Shown here: piece by piece, positions 46,289-54,415 of the stretch
Layout of the letters: every line of letters begins with the position of its first letter
Numbering within the stretch: position 1 is the first letter of the stretch
From: CAMDPA01 sp963825625
GTDB lineage: Bacteria; Pseudomonadota; Alphaproteobacteria; Rhizobiales; Hyphomicrobiaceae
DNA: 64,000 nucleotides
Direction: 5' to 3'
Assembly (NCBI GenBank): GCA_963825625.1
Contig: CAWGUF010000027.1
Span: 11,720-75,719, forward strand
Program-made: the position numbers and the translations under genes
Notes under the pieces: generated by a model
The model's database searches: none
What the model was told of the DNA's origin: nothing
The model's input: only the letters and a program-made list of their open reading frames with translations

Positions 46289-47389
46289 ATGGACGGCGCA
46301 ATTCCCGAAGTGCGTGGGCCAAGAGTGGCGCAGCAGATGGCGGATGGCAAGTTCGTGCGCAATGCCTGGTACGTGGCGGCATGGGCGCACGAGTTGGCGG
46401 CCGGGCAAGTGCTGGGCCGCACCATTCTCGGCGAGCCGGTCGTCGTCTACCGGACGGCGGAGGGCAAGCCGGCAGCGCTGGAGGACCGGTGCCCGCACAG
46501 GTTTGCTCCGATTTCCATGGGTAAGGTCGTCGGCGGCGACAAGATCAAGTGCCCCTACCATGGACTGGAGCTCGATACGGCCGGCATGTGTGTGCACAAC
46601 CCGCATGGGGCCAAGAACATCCCATCGAGGGCCACGGTCAGGTCATATCCGATCGTGGAGAGGCATCACGCGCTGTGGATCTGGACCGGCGATCCGGCCA
46701 AGGCCGATGCGGCGCGGATCCCGAATTTCTCGGTGCTCGACAATGTGCCGGAGTTCTGCAGCACCAAGCTGGACAAGATCCATGTGACGGCCGACTACAA
46801 GCTGATCGTCGACAACCTGCTCGACCTATCGCATACGTGCTACCTGCATGCGGGAACGCTGGGCAACGCCGACACCATCAATTCGTCATGCGATGTGAAC
46901 ATGGAGGGTGAGGACATCATCGTCTCGCGCGTAGCTGGAAACGCCGCCGCGCCCGGCATGATGGCGCTGATGTGGCCGGGGCATCCGGAGAAGGTCGATG
47001 TGTTTACACGGATGCGCTGGATGGCGCCGTGCTACATGAACCTGTTCACCGGCATCTGCGAGATGGGTAAGCCGTGGGAAAGCGGGACCGGTATTCACGC
47101 ACTGCATCTCCTGACACCGGAGACGGAACGTTCAACGCACTATTTCTTCACGGCGGTCAGGTTCGGGTTGAAGATCAACGATCCGGCGCAGAACCGCGAG
47201 ATCCAGGACAAGATCGGCAAGCTGCGCCGGCATGCCTTTACGGTCGAGGATGCGCCGGTGATCGAGGCGCAGCAGCGGATCATCGACGAGTCGCCAAAAG
47301 CGCTCGATCCGGTGATCCTTTCCGTCGATGCCGGGGCTGTGCGGTTTCGGCGCGCGATGGCAAAGCTGGAAGAAGCGGAAGCAGGGTGA
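46289..47389 (+). CDS. Rieske oxygenase, VanA-like, tandem copy 2
   Basis: 366 residues from ATG 46289 (GTG 46286 immediately before is an alternative; SD GGGAG). Ligand motifs are RCPHRFAPISMGK and CPYHGLEL; iron site VDNLLDLSHTCYLHAGTLGNADT. It differs from copy 1 in the substrate-pocket part (VNMEGEDIIVSRVAGNAAAPGMMALMWPG), so it probably has a different substrate. It lies 62 bases after copy 1. Like the others it ends with a VILSVDAGAVRFRRAMAKLEEAE-type helix. The three arose by duplication and have diverged well beyond recent copies. Confidence 0.88.
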   Translation: MDGAIPEVRGPRVAQQMADGKFVRNAWYVAAWAHELAAGQVLGRTILGEPVVVYRTAEGKPAALEDRCPHRFAPISMGKVVGGDKIKCPYHGLELDTAGMCVHNPHGAKNIPSRATVRSYPIVERHHALWIWTGDPAKADAARIPNFSVLDNVPEFCSTKLDKIHVTADYKLIVDNLLDLSHTCYLHAGTLGNADTINSSCDVNMEGEDIIVSRVAGNAAAPGMMALMWPGHPEKVDVFTRMRWMAPCYMNLFTGICEMGKPWESGTGIHALHLLTPETERSTHYFFTAVRFGLKINDPAQNREIQDKIGKLRRHAFTVEDAPVIEAQQRIIDESPKALDPVILSVDAGAVRFRRAMAKLEEAEAG

Positions 47390-47456
47390 GGCACTGATTG
47401 CGTTGGCAAGAGGTGGCTCAATTCAAGGCTTGCAGTGCAGATAAGGAGACAATGCA

Positions 47457-48560
47457 ATGGACGGCAGTTCGCATGGACAGATGCGTTCTAAAGTGGAGCA
47501 GGAGCTGATCAGCGGGCCGTTCGTGAAAAACGCCTGGTATATGGCGGCGTGGGGCGAGGAGCTGCCGGCAGGCAAGATCATCGGCCGCACCTTCCTGAAC
47601 GAGCCGGTGGCGCTCTACCGCAAAGAGGACGGAACGGTGGCGGCTATCGAGGACCGCTGTCCGCACCGCTTTGCACCCGTGTCGCTGGGCAAGGTGCTGC
47701 AGCCGGGCGACCGCCTGCAGTGTGCCTATCACGGGTTGGAGCTGGGACCGGATGGGATGTGCGTGCACAACCCGCACGGAGCGAAGAACATTCCGTCGCG
47801 GGCAAGAGTGGCGAGCTATCCTACGGTGGAGAAGCACAAGGCCGTCTGGATCTGGATGGGCGAGCGCGAGAAGGCCGATCCGGCTCTGGTGCCCGACTTC
47901 TCGGTGCTCGACAACCCGCCGGAGGTCGCCACGACCAAGCTCGACAGCATGATGATCGAGGCCAGCTATCTGCTGATGGTCGACAATCTGCTGGACCTGT
48001 CGCACACGTCGTATCTGCACGAGGGCATTCTCGGCAATGCTGACACGGTCGAGTCGGACATTGCGGTCGAGCAGGACGGCGACGACGTCGTGGTGAGCCG
48101 GTATGCCACGAACTGCGAGCCGCCGGGCATGTTTGCACAGTTCTGGCCGGGGCATCCGGTGCGGGTCGACAAGTTCACAAGGATGCGCTGGATGGCGCCT
48201 TCGACGCTGAGGCTGATCTCGGGCATCTGCGAGATGGGGGCCGAGCATATGACTGGCACGGGCTATCATGCGCTGCACATGCTGACGCCGGAGAGCGAGC
48301 GGACGACGCATTATTTCTTCACCGCTGTCAGGTTCGGGTTGAAGACAAAGGACGAGAAGTTCGACCGGGAGCTACAAGTGAAAATCGCCAAGATGCGGCG
48401 GTTCGCCTTCGAGGAGCAGGACGCCCCGGTGATCGCGGCCCAGCAGCGGTTGATCGAGAGCGCAAACAGGCAGCTCGATCCTGTCGTGCTGGCGATTGAC
48501 GTGGGGCCGGTTCGTTACAAGCGCGTGATCGACAAGATGGTGCAGGCCGAGCGCGCCTGA
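47457..48560 (+). CDS. Rieske oxygenase, VanA-like, tandem copy 3
   Basis: 367 residues with a strong AAGGAG before ATG 47457. Rieske ligands are in RCPHRFAPVSLGK and CAYHGLEL, with Ala for the usual Pro after the third ligand, a minor change that keeps both Cys and His. The iron site is VDNLLDLSHTSYLHEGILGNADT. It is more like copy 1 than copy 2 in the C-terminal half (SDIAVEQDGDDVVVSRYATN). It is the last gene of the run TRAP - TAXI - three Rieske. Confidence 0.88.
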   Translation: MDGSSHGQMRSKVEQELISGPFVKNAWYMAAWGEELPAGKIIGRTFLNEPVALYRKEDGTVAAIEDRCPHRFAPVSLGKVLQPGDRLQCAYHGLELGPDGMCVHNPHGAKNIPSRARVASYPTVEKHKAVWIWMGEREKADPALVPDFSVLDNPPEVATTKLDSMMIEASYLLMVDNLLDLSHTSYLHEGILGNADTVESDIAVEQDGDDVVVSRYATNCEPPGMFAQFWPGHPVRVDKFTRMRWMAPSTLRLISGICEMGAEHMTGTGYHALHMLTPESERTTHYFFTAVRFGLKTKDEKFDRELQVKIAKMRRFAFEEQDAPVIAAQQRLIESANRQLDPVVLAIDVGPVRYKRVIDKMVQAERA

Positions 48561-48826
48561 TCTCATGCTTCTGGGGCTAGGCCCCGGTTGTGCGGTCCGA
48601 TCCGAATTTCGGGCAAGAGTTGGGGTCGGACACTGGCGGTCCGGCCCCTTTGCTATTTTGCGCCGCAGCGAGGCTTGCTGAGAATGTGTGCTCAATTGGG
48701 TATAGTATTGAGCAAAGCTATGTTTGCTTTTCTGTAAATCTGGGATATGTTTGCGTCACTCAGGTCTCGTTAGGATTTTCCCACCGCTTGGCAATGGCCT
48801 TGCTGTGGGTCGAGCAGGAGGACGTA
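48561..48826 (+). promoter_or_regulatory. Upstream region of the PLP enzyme with an 8-bp dyad
   Basis: The 266-base gap contains the dyad TGCTCAAT ... ATTGAGCA (48689-48714, 10-base spacer), about 110 bases before the ATG. It fits an operator for a dimeric regulator, such as a LysR- or GntR-type protein; none is encoded nearby. The rest shows a GGGGC/GCCCC hairpin after the last Rieske gene and nothing else. Confidence 0.45.
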
Positions 48827-50344
48827 ATGTCTGTCATCGCCCAGCAGCGGACCACGCAAGGCAGCGCACGTGAGCCGGATCGCGCTGCCAAGTTGCGTAT
48901 GATGAATAAGCTTGCCGGCCAAGCCGTGGGGCTTGACTTGGCTTTCCCGCTGGCAACCGGGAAGACGGGCCGGCGGATCTACCTGGACAGCACGGCGAGC
49001 ACATTGCGGCTGCAAGTGGTGGAGGATGTGCTCAACCGGTATCAACCGTTCTATTCCAACACGCATAGCCTGGTGCACTTCGGGGCACAGGTGTCGACCA
49101 CCGAATACGGGTGGGCGCACGACATGGTGCTGCGTTTTACGAGTGCGGATCCGGCGACCTACACCGCATTTTTCGTCGGCAGCGGCACGACCGGCGGCAT
49201 CAATCGCGTGGCGCGCACGCTGAAGCAGAAGCGGCCGGATCGCGATGTCGTCATCACCACAATCATGGAGCACCATTCCAACGATCTTCCGCATCGGAAG
49301 CACTTTGGAAAGGTCGTGCACATTCCAGCTTCGATGGGAACCCGGTCGGCGGTGGACCTCGGGGGTCTGAAGAAGGCGCTGGAGGAGAATTCGGGGCGCG
49401 TCAACTATGTGGCAGTCACCGGCGTCTCGAATGTGACCGGGATTATCAATCCGATCTACGAGATCGCCGCGCTGGCGCACCAGCATGGGGCGCTTATCGT
49501 GGTGGACGGTGCGCAGATGGTGGCGCATCTGCCGGTGCAGATGAGCGGGCATGCAGATCCGTCCCGGAACCTGGATGTGCTGGTGTTCTCCGGTCATAAG
49601 ATCTATGCGCCGGGTTCTCCTGGTGCGGTCGTGGCGCGGTCCGAGCTGTTTCAGGACCTGGAGCCCGACGAGGTCGGCGGCGGCATGGTCGACGATGTCT
49701 GGATAGACCGCTACACGCCGACGGCGCGGCTGCCGGATCGCGAGGAGGCGGGTACGCCCAACATTCCCGGCGCCATTGGGCTCGCAGCGGCACTCTATGC
49801 GCTGGACAGGGTCGGCATGGACCTTGTTTTCGAGGAAGAGTGCGAACTCGTATCGTATGCGCTGGAACGGCTGCGCGCGATCGAGGGGGTCGTGATTTAT
49901 GGCGAGGCAGATCTCAAGCTGTGCGAGCGGGCGGGGGCGATCTCTTTCAATATCCGCGGCATTCACCACGCTTTGACGGCTGCCGTGCTGAACGACTATT
50001 TCGGCATTGCGGTTCGCAATGAATGCTTCTGCGCCCATCCGTATGTGCGGGAAATGATCACCGAGATGCTGGCTGAGGAGGACGAGGATCTTTCGGTGGA
50101 GCAGTTGGAGGCATTGGCGGAACTGCAGCGCGGGATGGTGCGTGCGAGCTTCGGCCTATACACGACACACGCCGACATCGATGCGCTGGTCGCTGCTGTC
50201 GGGGATATCTCGGCGCGACGCGATTTCTACGCGGCGCAGTACGACGAGGACGAAAGCGGCGCGTTCAAGCACAAGGTCTTCAAGTTCGATCCAGCGCAGC
50301 ATTTCTCAATCGCCGGCGCGGTCGACGCGTGGTTCAAGGGCTGA
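48827..50344 (+). CDS. Class V aminotransferase-fold PLP enzyme, cysteine desulfurase-like
   Basis: A 505-residue, fold-type I enzyme; AGGAGG lies 6 bases before ATG 48827. It has YLDSTASTLRLQVVEDVL, the cofactor-binding SGTTGGINRVAR, MEHHSNDLPHR, DGAQMVAHLPV and the PLP lysine in VFSGHKIYAPG (about residue 263). GVPNIPG-type sequence appears as GTPNIPGAIGLAAAL. The SufS/CsdA catalytic-loop region reads AVRNECFCAHPYV; the final Cys aligns with the desulfurase cysteine, but the usual GHHC is replaced. It is about 90 residues longer than SufS. It could act as a desulfurase, a selenocysteine lyase or an epimerase-like enzyme. It belongs to the second catabolic block. Confidence 0.8.
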   Translation: MSVIAQQRTTQGSAREPDRAAKLRMMNKLAGQAVGLDLAFPLATGKTGRRIYLDSTASTLRLQVVEDVLNRYQPFYSNTHSLVHFGAQVSTTEYGWAHDMVLRFTSADPATYTAFFVGSGTTGGINRVARTLKQKRPDRDVVITTIMEHHSNDLPHRKHFGKVVHIPASMGTRSAVDLGGLKKALEENSGRVNYVAVTGVSNVTGIINPIYEIAALAHQHGALIVVDGAQMVAHLPVQMSGHADPSRNLDVLVFSGHKIYAPGSPGAVVARSELFQDLEPDEVGGGMVDDVWIDRYTPTARLPDREEAGTPNIPGAIGLAAALYALDRVGMDLVFEEECELVSYALERLRAIEGVVIYGEADLKLCERAGAISFNIRGIHHALTAAVLNDYFGIAVRNECFCAHPYVREMITEMLAEEDEDLSVEQLEALAELQRGMVRASFGLYTTHADIDALVAAVGDISARRDFYAAQYDEDESGAFKHKVFKFDPAQHFSIAGAVDAWFKG

Positions 50345-50399
50345 GAGACGGTGCGGAGGGGGCCAGGCCTTGCGGGTCAGGTCCCCCTGTCGTCCGGTG

Positions 50400-50943
50400 C
50401 TATTGCAGCCGATGGGTCATGTCCGGCGTCGGCTTGCAGTCGTATGCAATGGTGGTGAGGCAGGTCATGGAAAACTGGCCCACTGTCGCGATCAGGCTCA
50501 CCAACTCCTTTTCATTGAACAGTTTTGAAGCTGCCTCGTAGGTGGCGCTGCTGAGCTTTTTCGTGGACAGCAACTCTACGGCAAGGTCGTAGGCCTGCTT
50601 CTCGCGGGGATCATCGAGCTTCGGCGTGCCGCCAGAGTTGATCGTATCGAGAATGTCCTGGGAAATACCAATGCTGGTTGCAGCGCGAGCCTGAGCAGCC
50701 CAGGGATATTCAGCCCCCCAGAAGCGCGCTATGGTCGAGAATCGCCATCTGCCGCTCGCGTTTCGACAGGCCGCCCTGCCCGAGACAGCTCGAGATGTCC
50801 TGGGCGAGACGCATCAGCCGCGGAAAGCGGATATAGGCCCAATAGGGACCGCCGAGCGGTCCACCCTCGGCTTTGACGTCGTCATAGAGCTTGCCCTGCT
50901 CGGGGTTCATCTCGTCGCGCTTCAGAATTGCTATGCGTGTCAT
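50400..50943 (-). pseudogene. Carboxymuconolactone decarboxylase (AhpD-like) family protein, frameshifted
   Basis: The start (TRIAILKRDEMNPEQGKLYDDV) and RERQMAIL are in one frame, which stops at 50710. The next frame continues TIARFWGAEYPWAAQARAA, then SLIATVGQFSMTCLTTIAYD, to a stop at 50400. Deleting one G of CTCGACC near 50731 gives an intact protein of about 180 residues. The E..W..H motif is only partly recognisable (WGAEYPWAAQARAA). Family members act in beta-ketoadipate catabolism or as alkylhydroperoxidase-like proteins, and similar genes often sit in aromatic clusters. It could be a sequencing artefact. Confidence 0.85.
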
Positions 50944-51072
50944 GGTTTCCTCCGGCTCTGGCGTCTGCGATTGCTGGAGTGTAGCGCGAAAATTCCGGAT
51001 GCGCGCGTTGCTTGCCGTGGTCTATGCTCATCGCGGTTTTGACCCTCAGTCACTTTGGAAGGATGTGTGCCG

Positions 51073-52198
51073 ATGTTCCAGTACTGGTCCGACGACACGC
51101 GCGAGTCGGTCGTGTTCTCGTTCCACCTCGTTTGGCTGTTCTACGAGGCGGTGCAGGGCGGGGCCGATACAAATGAGCTGTTCCATACCGCGCGCAAGAT
51201 CAGGGCCGGCAATTCGGAGGACTGGCATGCGGCGTTCGTCGAGCTTGGCGAGCGGATCGAAAAGATCGCCAAGGAGGCGGATGCGGCGGGTCATGATGTA
51301 ACTGCCGGACAGGCTTACTGGCGCGCGTTCACTTATTTCCGCTCTGCTGAGCGGGTGCTGAAAGGCAAGGATCCGCGCAAGCTGCCGCTGTACGAGCGCA
51401 CCGTCGACTGCTTCTACAAGGGTATCGACCGCCAGCCGCATCCTTATGAGCGGATCGTGATCCCGTTCGACGGCCACAAGCTGGAAGGCATGTTCCTGCC
51501 GCCGCGCACGGCCAGGCGCGGGACGCCGCCGCCGGTGATCATCTTTCCGACCGGGGCGGATGCACTGCCGGAGGAGCAGCTGTTCCGTGGCGCGCAAGAG
51601 ATGACGGCGCGCGGCGCAGCTGTGCTGGTGTTCAACGGGCCGGGGCAGGGCAAGACCATCCGTGTGCTGGGGGTGCCGACGATTCCGGACTACGAGCGCG
51701 TGTTCACGGCGGCGGTCGATTATCTGATGACGCGCAAGGATGTGGATCACGACCGCATCGGCCTGATCGGGGGTTCGATGGCCGGCTACTACGCGCCGAG
51801 GGCGGTGGCGTTCGAGCACCGCATCAAGGCGTGTGTGGTGTGGGGCGCACTGTATGACGTGCTGCGCGATCTCTACGATCCGTATCCGCCGCTTCATGAG
51901 CAGCTGCAATGGATCACTGGGACCAAATCCGACGCGGAAGCGCGGGCGTATCTCGCCGACTTCAATCTGAAGGGCAAGCTGGCGGGCGTGAAATGCCCGA
52001 TGCTGGTGACGCATGGCGCCCGCGACCACATGGTGCCGGCGTCCTCGGCCGAGCAGCTGTTCGACGGAGCTGCCGGTGGCCGATAAGACGCTCAGGATTT
52101 TCGACGATGAGATCGGCGGCTCAGGCCATTGCAGCGTCGACAACTGGACGCAGGTGGTCGCGTATCAGATCGACTGGGTACTGGATAAGCTGGGGTAG
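51073..52198 (+). pseudogene. Alpha/beta hydrolase (FrsA/DUF1100-like), frameshifted at the 3' end
   Basis: Family features are an N-terminal helical cap (residues 1-125), then PFDGHKLEGMFLPP, the oxyanion region VIIFPTGADALPEEQ, and the nucleophile elbow GLIGGSMAGYYAPR with the catalytic Ser. LVTHGARDHMVP carries the catalytic Asp. The frame then ends at 52086, but the next frame reads ELPVADKTLRIFDDE and SGHCSVDNWTQ with the expected catalytic His, to a stop at 52198. One extra G at about 52066 explains it. ATG 51073 follows GGAAGGA. Related enzymes cleave C-C bonds in aryl-ketone or pseudooxynicotine-type compounds. Confidence 0.85.
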
Positions 52199-52246
52199 GG
52201 AAGGGCTGGCCTGGAAGTCGCGGTGAGCGACGTGACACCGCGCGGC

Positions 52247-52576
52247 TCAATGCTCCACCGACTTGGAGAACAGGTGGATCGTGACGACTCCCGCCACGAT
52301 AAGGCCCATACCGATTATCGCCGGCCAGTCGGGTATCTGGCGATAGGCAATAGAGCTTACGATGGCGACCAGCACGATGCCCAGTCCGGCCCAAACGGCA
52401 TATGTGATGCCGACCGGGATCGTGCGCAGCACCAGGGTCAAAAGGAACAATGATGTGCCGTAGCCGACCAGCACGACGATGGTCGGCACAACGCGCGTGA
52501 ACTCGTTGGTTGCCTTGAGCGTGCTGGTGGCGATGACCTCGGCAATGATGGCGAGGCCAAGGTAGATGTATGCCAT
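52247..52576 (-). CDS. Small multidrug resistance (SMR) family exporter
   Basis: A 109-residue protein with four membrane helices and the essential glutamate at position 13 in LAIIAEVIATSTLK. The GITYAVWAGLGIVLVAIVS signature of EmrE-type exporters is also present. It works as an antiparallel dimer exchanging protons for cationic compounds. The complete gene follows a 25-bp inverted repeat. It may export a toxic intermediate or simply a quaternary ammonium compound. Confidence 0.93.
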   Translation of the reverse strand: MAYIYLGLAIIAEVIATSTLKATNEFTRVVPTIVVLVGYGTSLFLLTLVLRTIPVGITYAVWAGLGIVLVAIVSSIAYRQIPDWPAIIGMGLIVAGVVTIHLFSKSVEH

Positions 52577-52603
52577 GGGGTCCTGATTCCTCGATCGATG
52601 CGC

Positions 52604-52685
52604 AAAATTCGGGACAGCTCGATTTACGATCGAGGCCCTGCTTCAGTTCTCTAGGACAGCCGTAAATCGAGCTGTCCCGAATTTT
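52604..52685. repeat. 25-bp perfect inverted repeat with 32-base loop
   Basis: AAAATTCGGGACAGCTCGAT... (52604-52628) is the exact reverse complement of 52661-52685. It lies between two minus-strand genes, 3 bases after the FAH stop and 27 bases before the SMR start. It could terminate the FAH transcript (the arms end in TTTT), or be a tiny palindromic mobile element; no target duplication is seen. Part of the arm (TGTCCCGAATTTTT) also occurs near 39712. Confidence 0.85.
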
Positions 52686-52688
52686 TGC

Positions 52689-53477
52689 TCAGCTTTCCTT
52701 GTGGAAAGGATTGCGCAGGGTGCCGATGCCGGTGATCTCGATTTCTACGATGTCGCCGGATTGCAGGTTGGGCGAAGAGCCATCGGTGCCCATCCAGATC
52801 ATGTCGCCGGGATAGAGCGTGCGGTATTTCGTGATGGTGGCGATGTAGCGTTCTACGCCGAACAGCATGGCGTTGGTCTTGAAGCGGATATTCTCGGCGC
52901 CGTTGACGCGCACGATGGTCTGCAAATCGTCGAGCTTCACGTCGGTCTCGATCCATGGGCCCATCGGCTTCCAGGTGTCGGTATCCTTGGCGCGCCAAAG
53001 CGTGCGGTCCGTCTTCTGCCAGGTGCGCTCGGAGACGTCATTGCCGATGGTGTAGCCGAGCACGCACGACAGCGCGTTCGCCTCGGTGAGGTGCTTCGCC
53101 TGCTTGCCGATAATGACGACCAGCTCGCCCTCGTACTGGACGGCGTCCGTGGCGTCGGCGGGAATGATCACGGTCTCGTCCTGGGCGATCAGCGCGGCAT
53201 TGGTGCGGTAGCCGACATCGGGCTGGGTCGGGATGTTGGGGGCCTGGCCGGTGCGCGCCGACACCTTCATGATGTGGTCGGTGTAGTTGAAGCCGACCGC
53301 GTAGAAGGTCTTCGGCTCGAACGGGATCTCGATCTTGACGTCGGGCAAGGCGTGGGTGCGGCCGGTGCGCGTGTGATCGCCGAACGGGGTGCCCTCGACC
53401 TCGGCTATGCGGTCGCCCTCCAGGATGCCGAAGGCCGGTGCCTTCATGCCTTTGGCGGTAAACCTGATCCAACGCAT
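52689..53477 (-). CDS. Fumarylacetoacetate hydrolase (FAH) family protein
   Basis: 262 residues from ATG 53477, with GGAGAG upstream (an open frame extends to 53516). The FAH fold is shown by KTFYAVGFNYTDHIMKV, DAVQYEGELVVIIGKQAKHL with metal ligands, YTIGNDVSERTWQK, LDDLQTIVRVNGAENIRFKT and the C-terminal PGDMIWMGTDGSSPNLQSGD. It is more like the 2-hydroxyhepta-2,4-diene-1,7-dioate isomerase/hydratase-type members than the enzyme at 12338. It probably acts on a ring-cleavage product of the second catabolic block. Confidence 0.86.
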   Translation of the reverse strand: MRWIRFTAKGMKAPAFGILEGDRIAEVEGTPFGDHTRTGRTHALPDVKIEIPFEPKTFYAVGFNYTDHIMKVSARTGQAPNIPTQPDVGYRTNAALIAQDETVIIPADATDAVQYEGELVVIIGKQAKHLTEANALSCVLGYTIGNDVSERTWQKTDRTLWRAKDTDTWKPMGPWIETDVKLDDLQTIVRVNGAENIRFKTNAMLFGVERYIATITKYRTLYPGDMIWMGTDGSSPNLQSGDIVEIEITGIGTLRNPFHKES

Positions 53478-53634
53478 GGCTGTTCTCTCCTGGTCGCTTC
53501 GTTGCCGAGGCTGCAACCTACGTGAGGGCGGCGCACGCGTCTACGTTGAGGGTATGTTCTTCTATTGTTCTTGACAGATGCAATGTCGGCTGACAATCTG
53601 GCGCAGAAGGCAAGGGTTGGTCGGGGGCAGCGTC

Positions 53635-54336
53635 ATGTATGGCCGGATTTCGACAGTCACGTTCGTCGGCATCGAGGCGCGGCCGGTGCAGGTGGAAGTG
53701 ACGATCACGTCGGGTAAACAGGTGTTCTCGATCGTCGGCTTGCCCGACAAGGCTGTCGCGGAGAGCCGAGAGCGTGTGAGATCGGCGTTGCATTCGATCG
53801 GTCTGGGGCTCCCCTGGACGCGGATTACGGTCAATCTGGCACCAGCAGATTTGCCGAAAGAGGGCAGCCACTTCGATCTGCCGATCGCGCTTGCGCTGAT
53901 GGTTGCCATGGAAGCCGTCTCGCCGGATTCGATCGAGGGGTTCGTGGCCGTCGGCGAGCTATCGCTCGACGGCGCGATACGGGCGACGCCCGGCGCACTG
54001 CCTGCTGCAATCGGTGCGAATGCGATGGGGAAGGGGCTGATCTGTGCTGCCGCCAGCGGGGCGGAGGCTGCCTGGGCCGGCGAGGGCGTCGATGTTCTGG
54101 CCGCGCCGCACCTGCTCTCGTTGATCAATCACTTCAGGGGACTGCAAACACTGCGGCGACCGGAACCCGCTCTGGCGCGTCATACCGGGCCGCAGCCGGA
54201 TCTGCGCGATATCAAGGGGCAGGAAACGGCAAAGCGTGTGCTGGAGGTCGCGGCGGCGGGCGGGCATAACCTGTTCATATTGTCGACAATAGACCTAGAC
54301 CCACATCAACTGGTGACGTCGCTTTGTCATTCGTGA
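53635..54336 (+). pseudogene. comM: comM/yifB, truncated at the Walker A motif by foreign DNA
   Basis: The start is normal ComM/YifB (MYGRISTVTFVGIEARPVQVEV, IVGLPDKAVAESRERVRSAL, SHFDLPIALALM). ComM is an AAA+ Mg-chelatase-like helicase needed for branch migration in natural transformation. After KGQETAKRVLEVAAAGGHNL the expected Walker A (GPPGSGKS) is missing. From about 54275 the sequence switches to unrelated lower-GC DNA and a chance frame ends at 54336. The remaining C-terminal half is not in the window. comM is a known target of Tn7-like islands in other bacteria. Upstream frame 53578-53634 is not used. Confidence 0.88.
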
Positions 54337-54415
54337 ACGAGCTGCTACCGGGTTCGTACTCAACCAATCCGGCCTGAAGCGCGGGAGCCCATCCCGCGCC
54401 CTCTCCAACGCCGGT

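Noticed and set aside
54281..54340. Tn7-like transposon end at the comM junction
   Set aside because: TGTCGACA and a TTTGTCATTC further on are suggestive, but there is no convincing set of repeated binding sites, no mate end and no transposase in the window, so it is kept only as a test in the comM finding.
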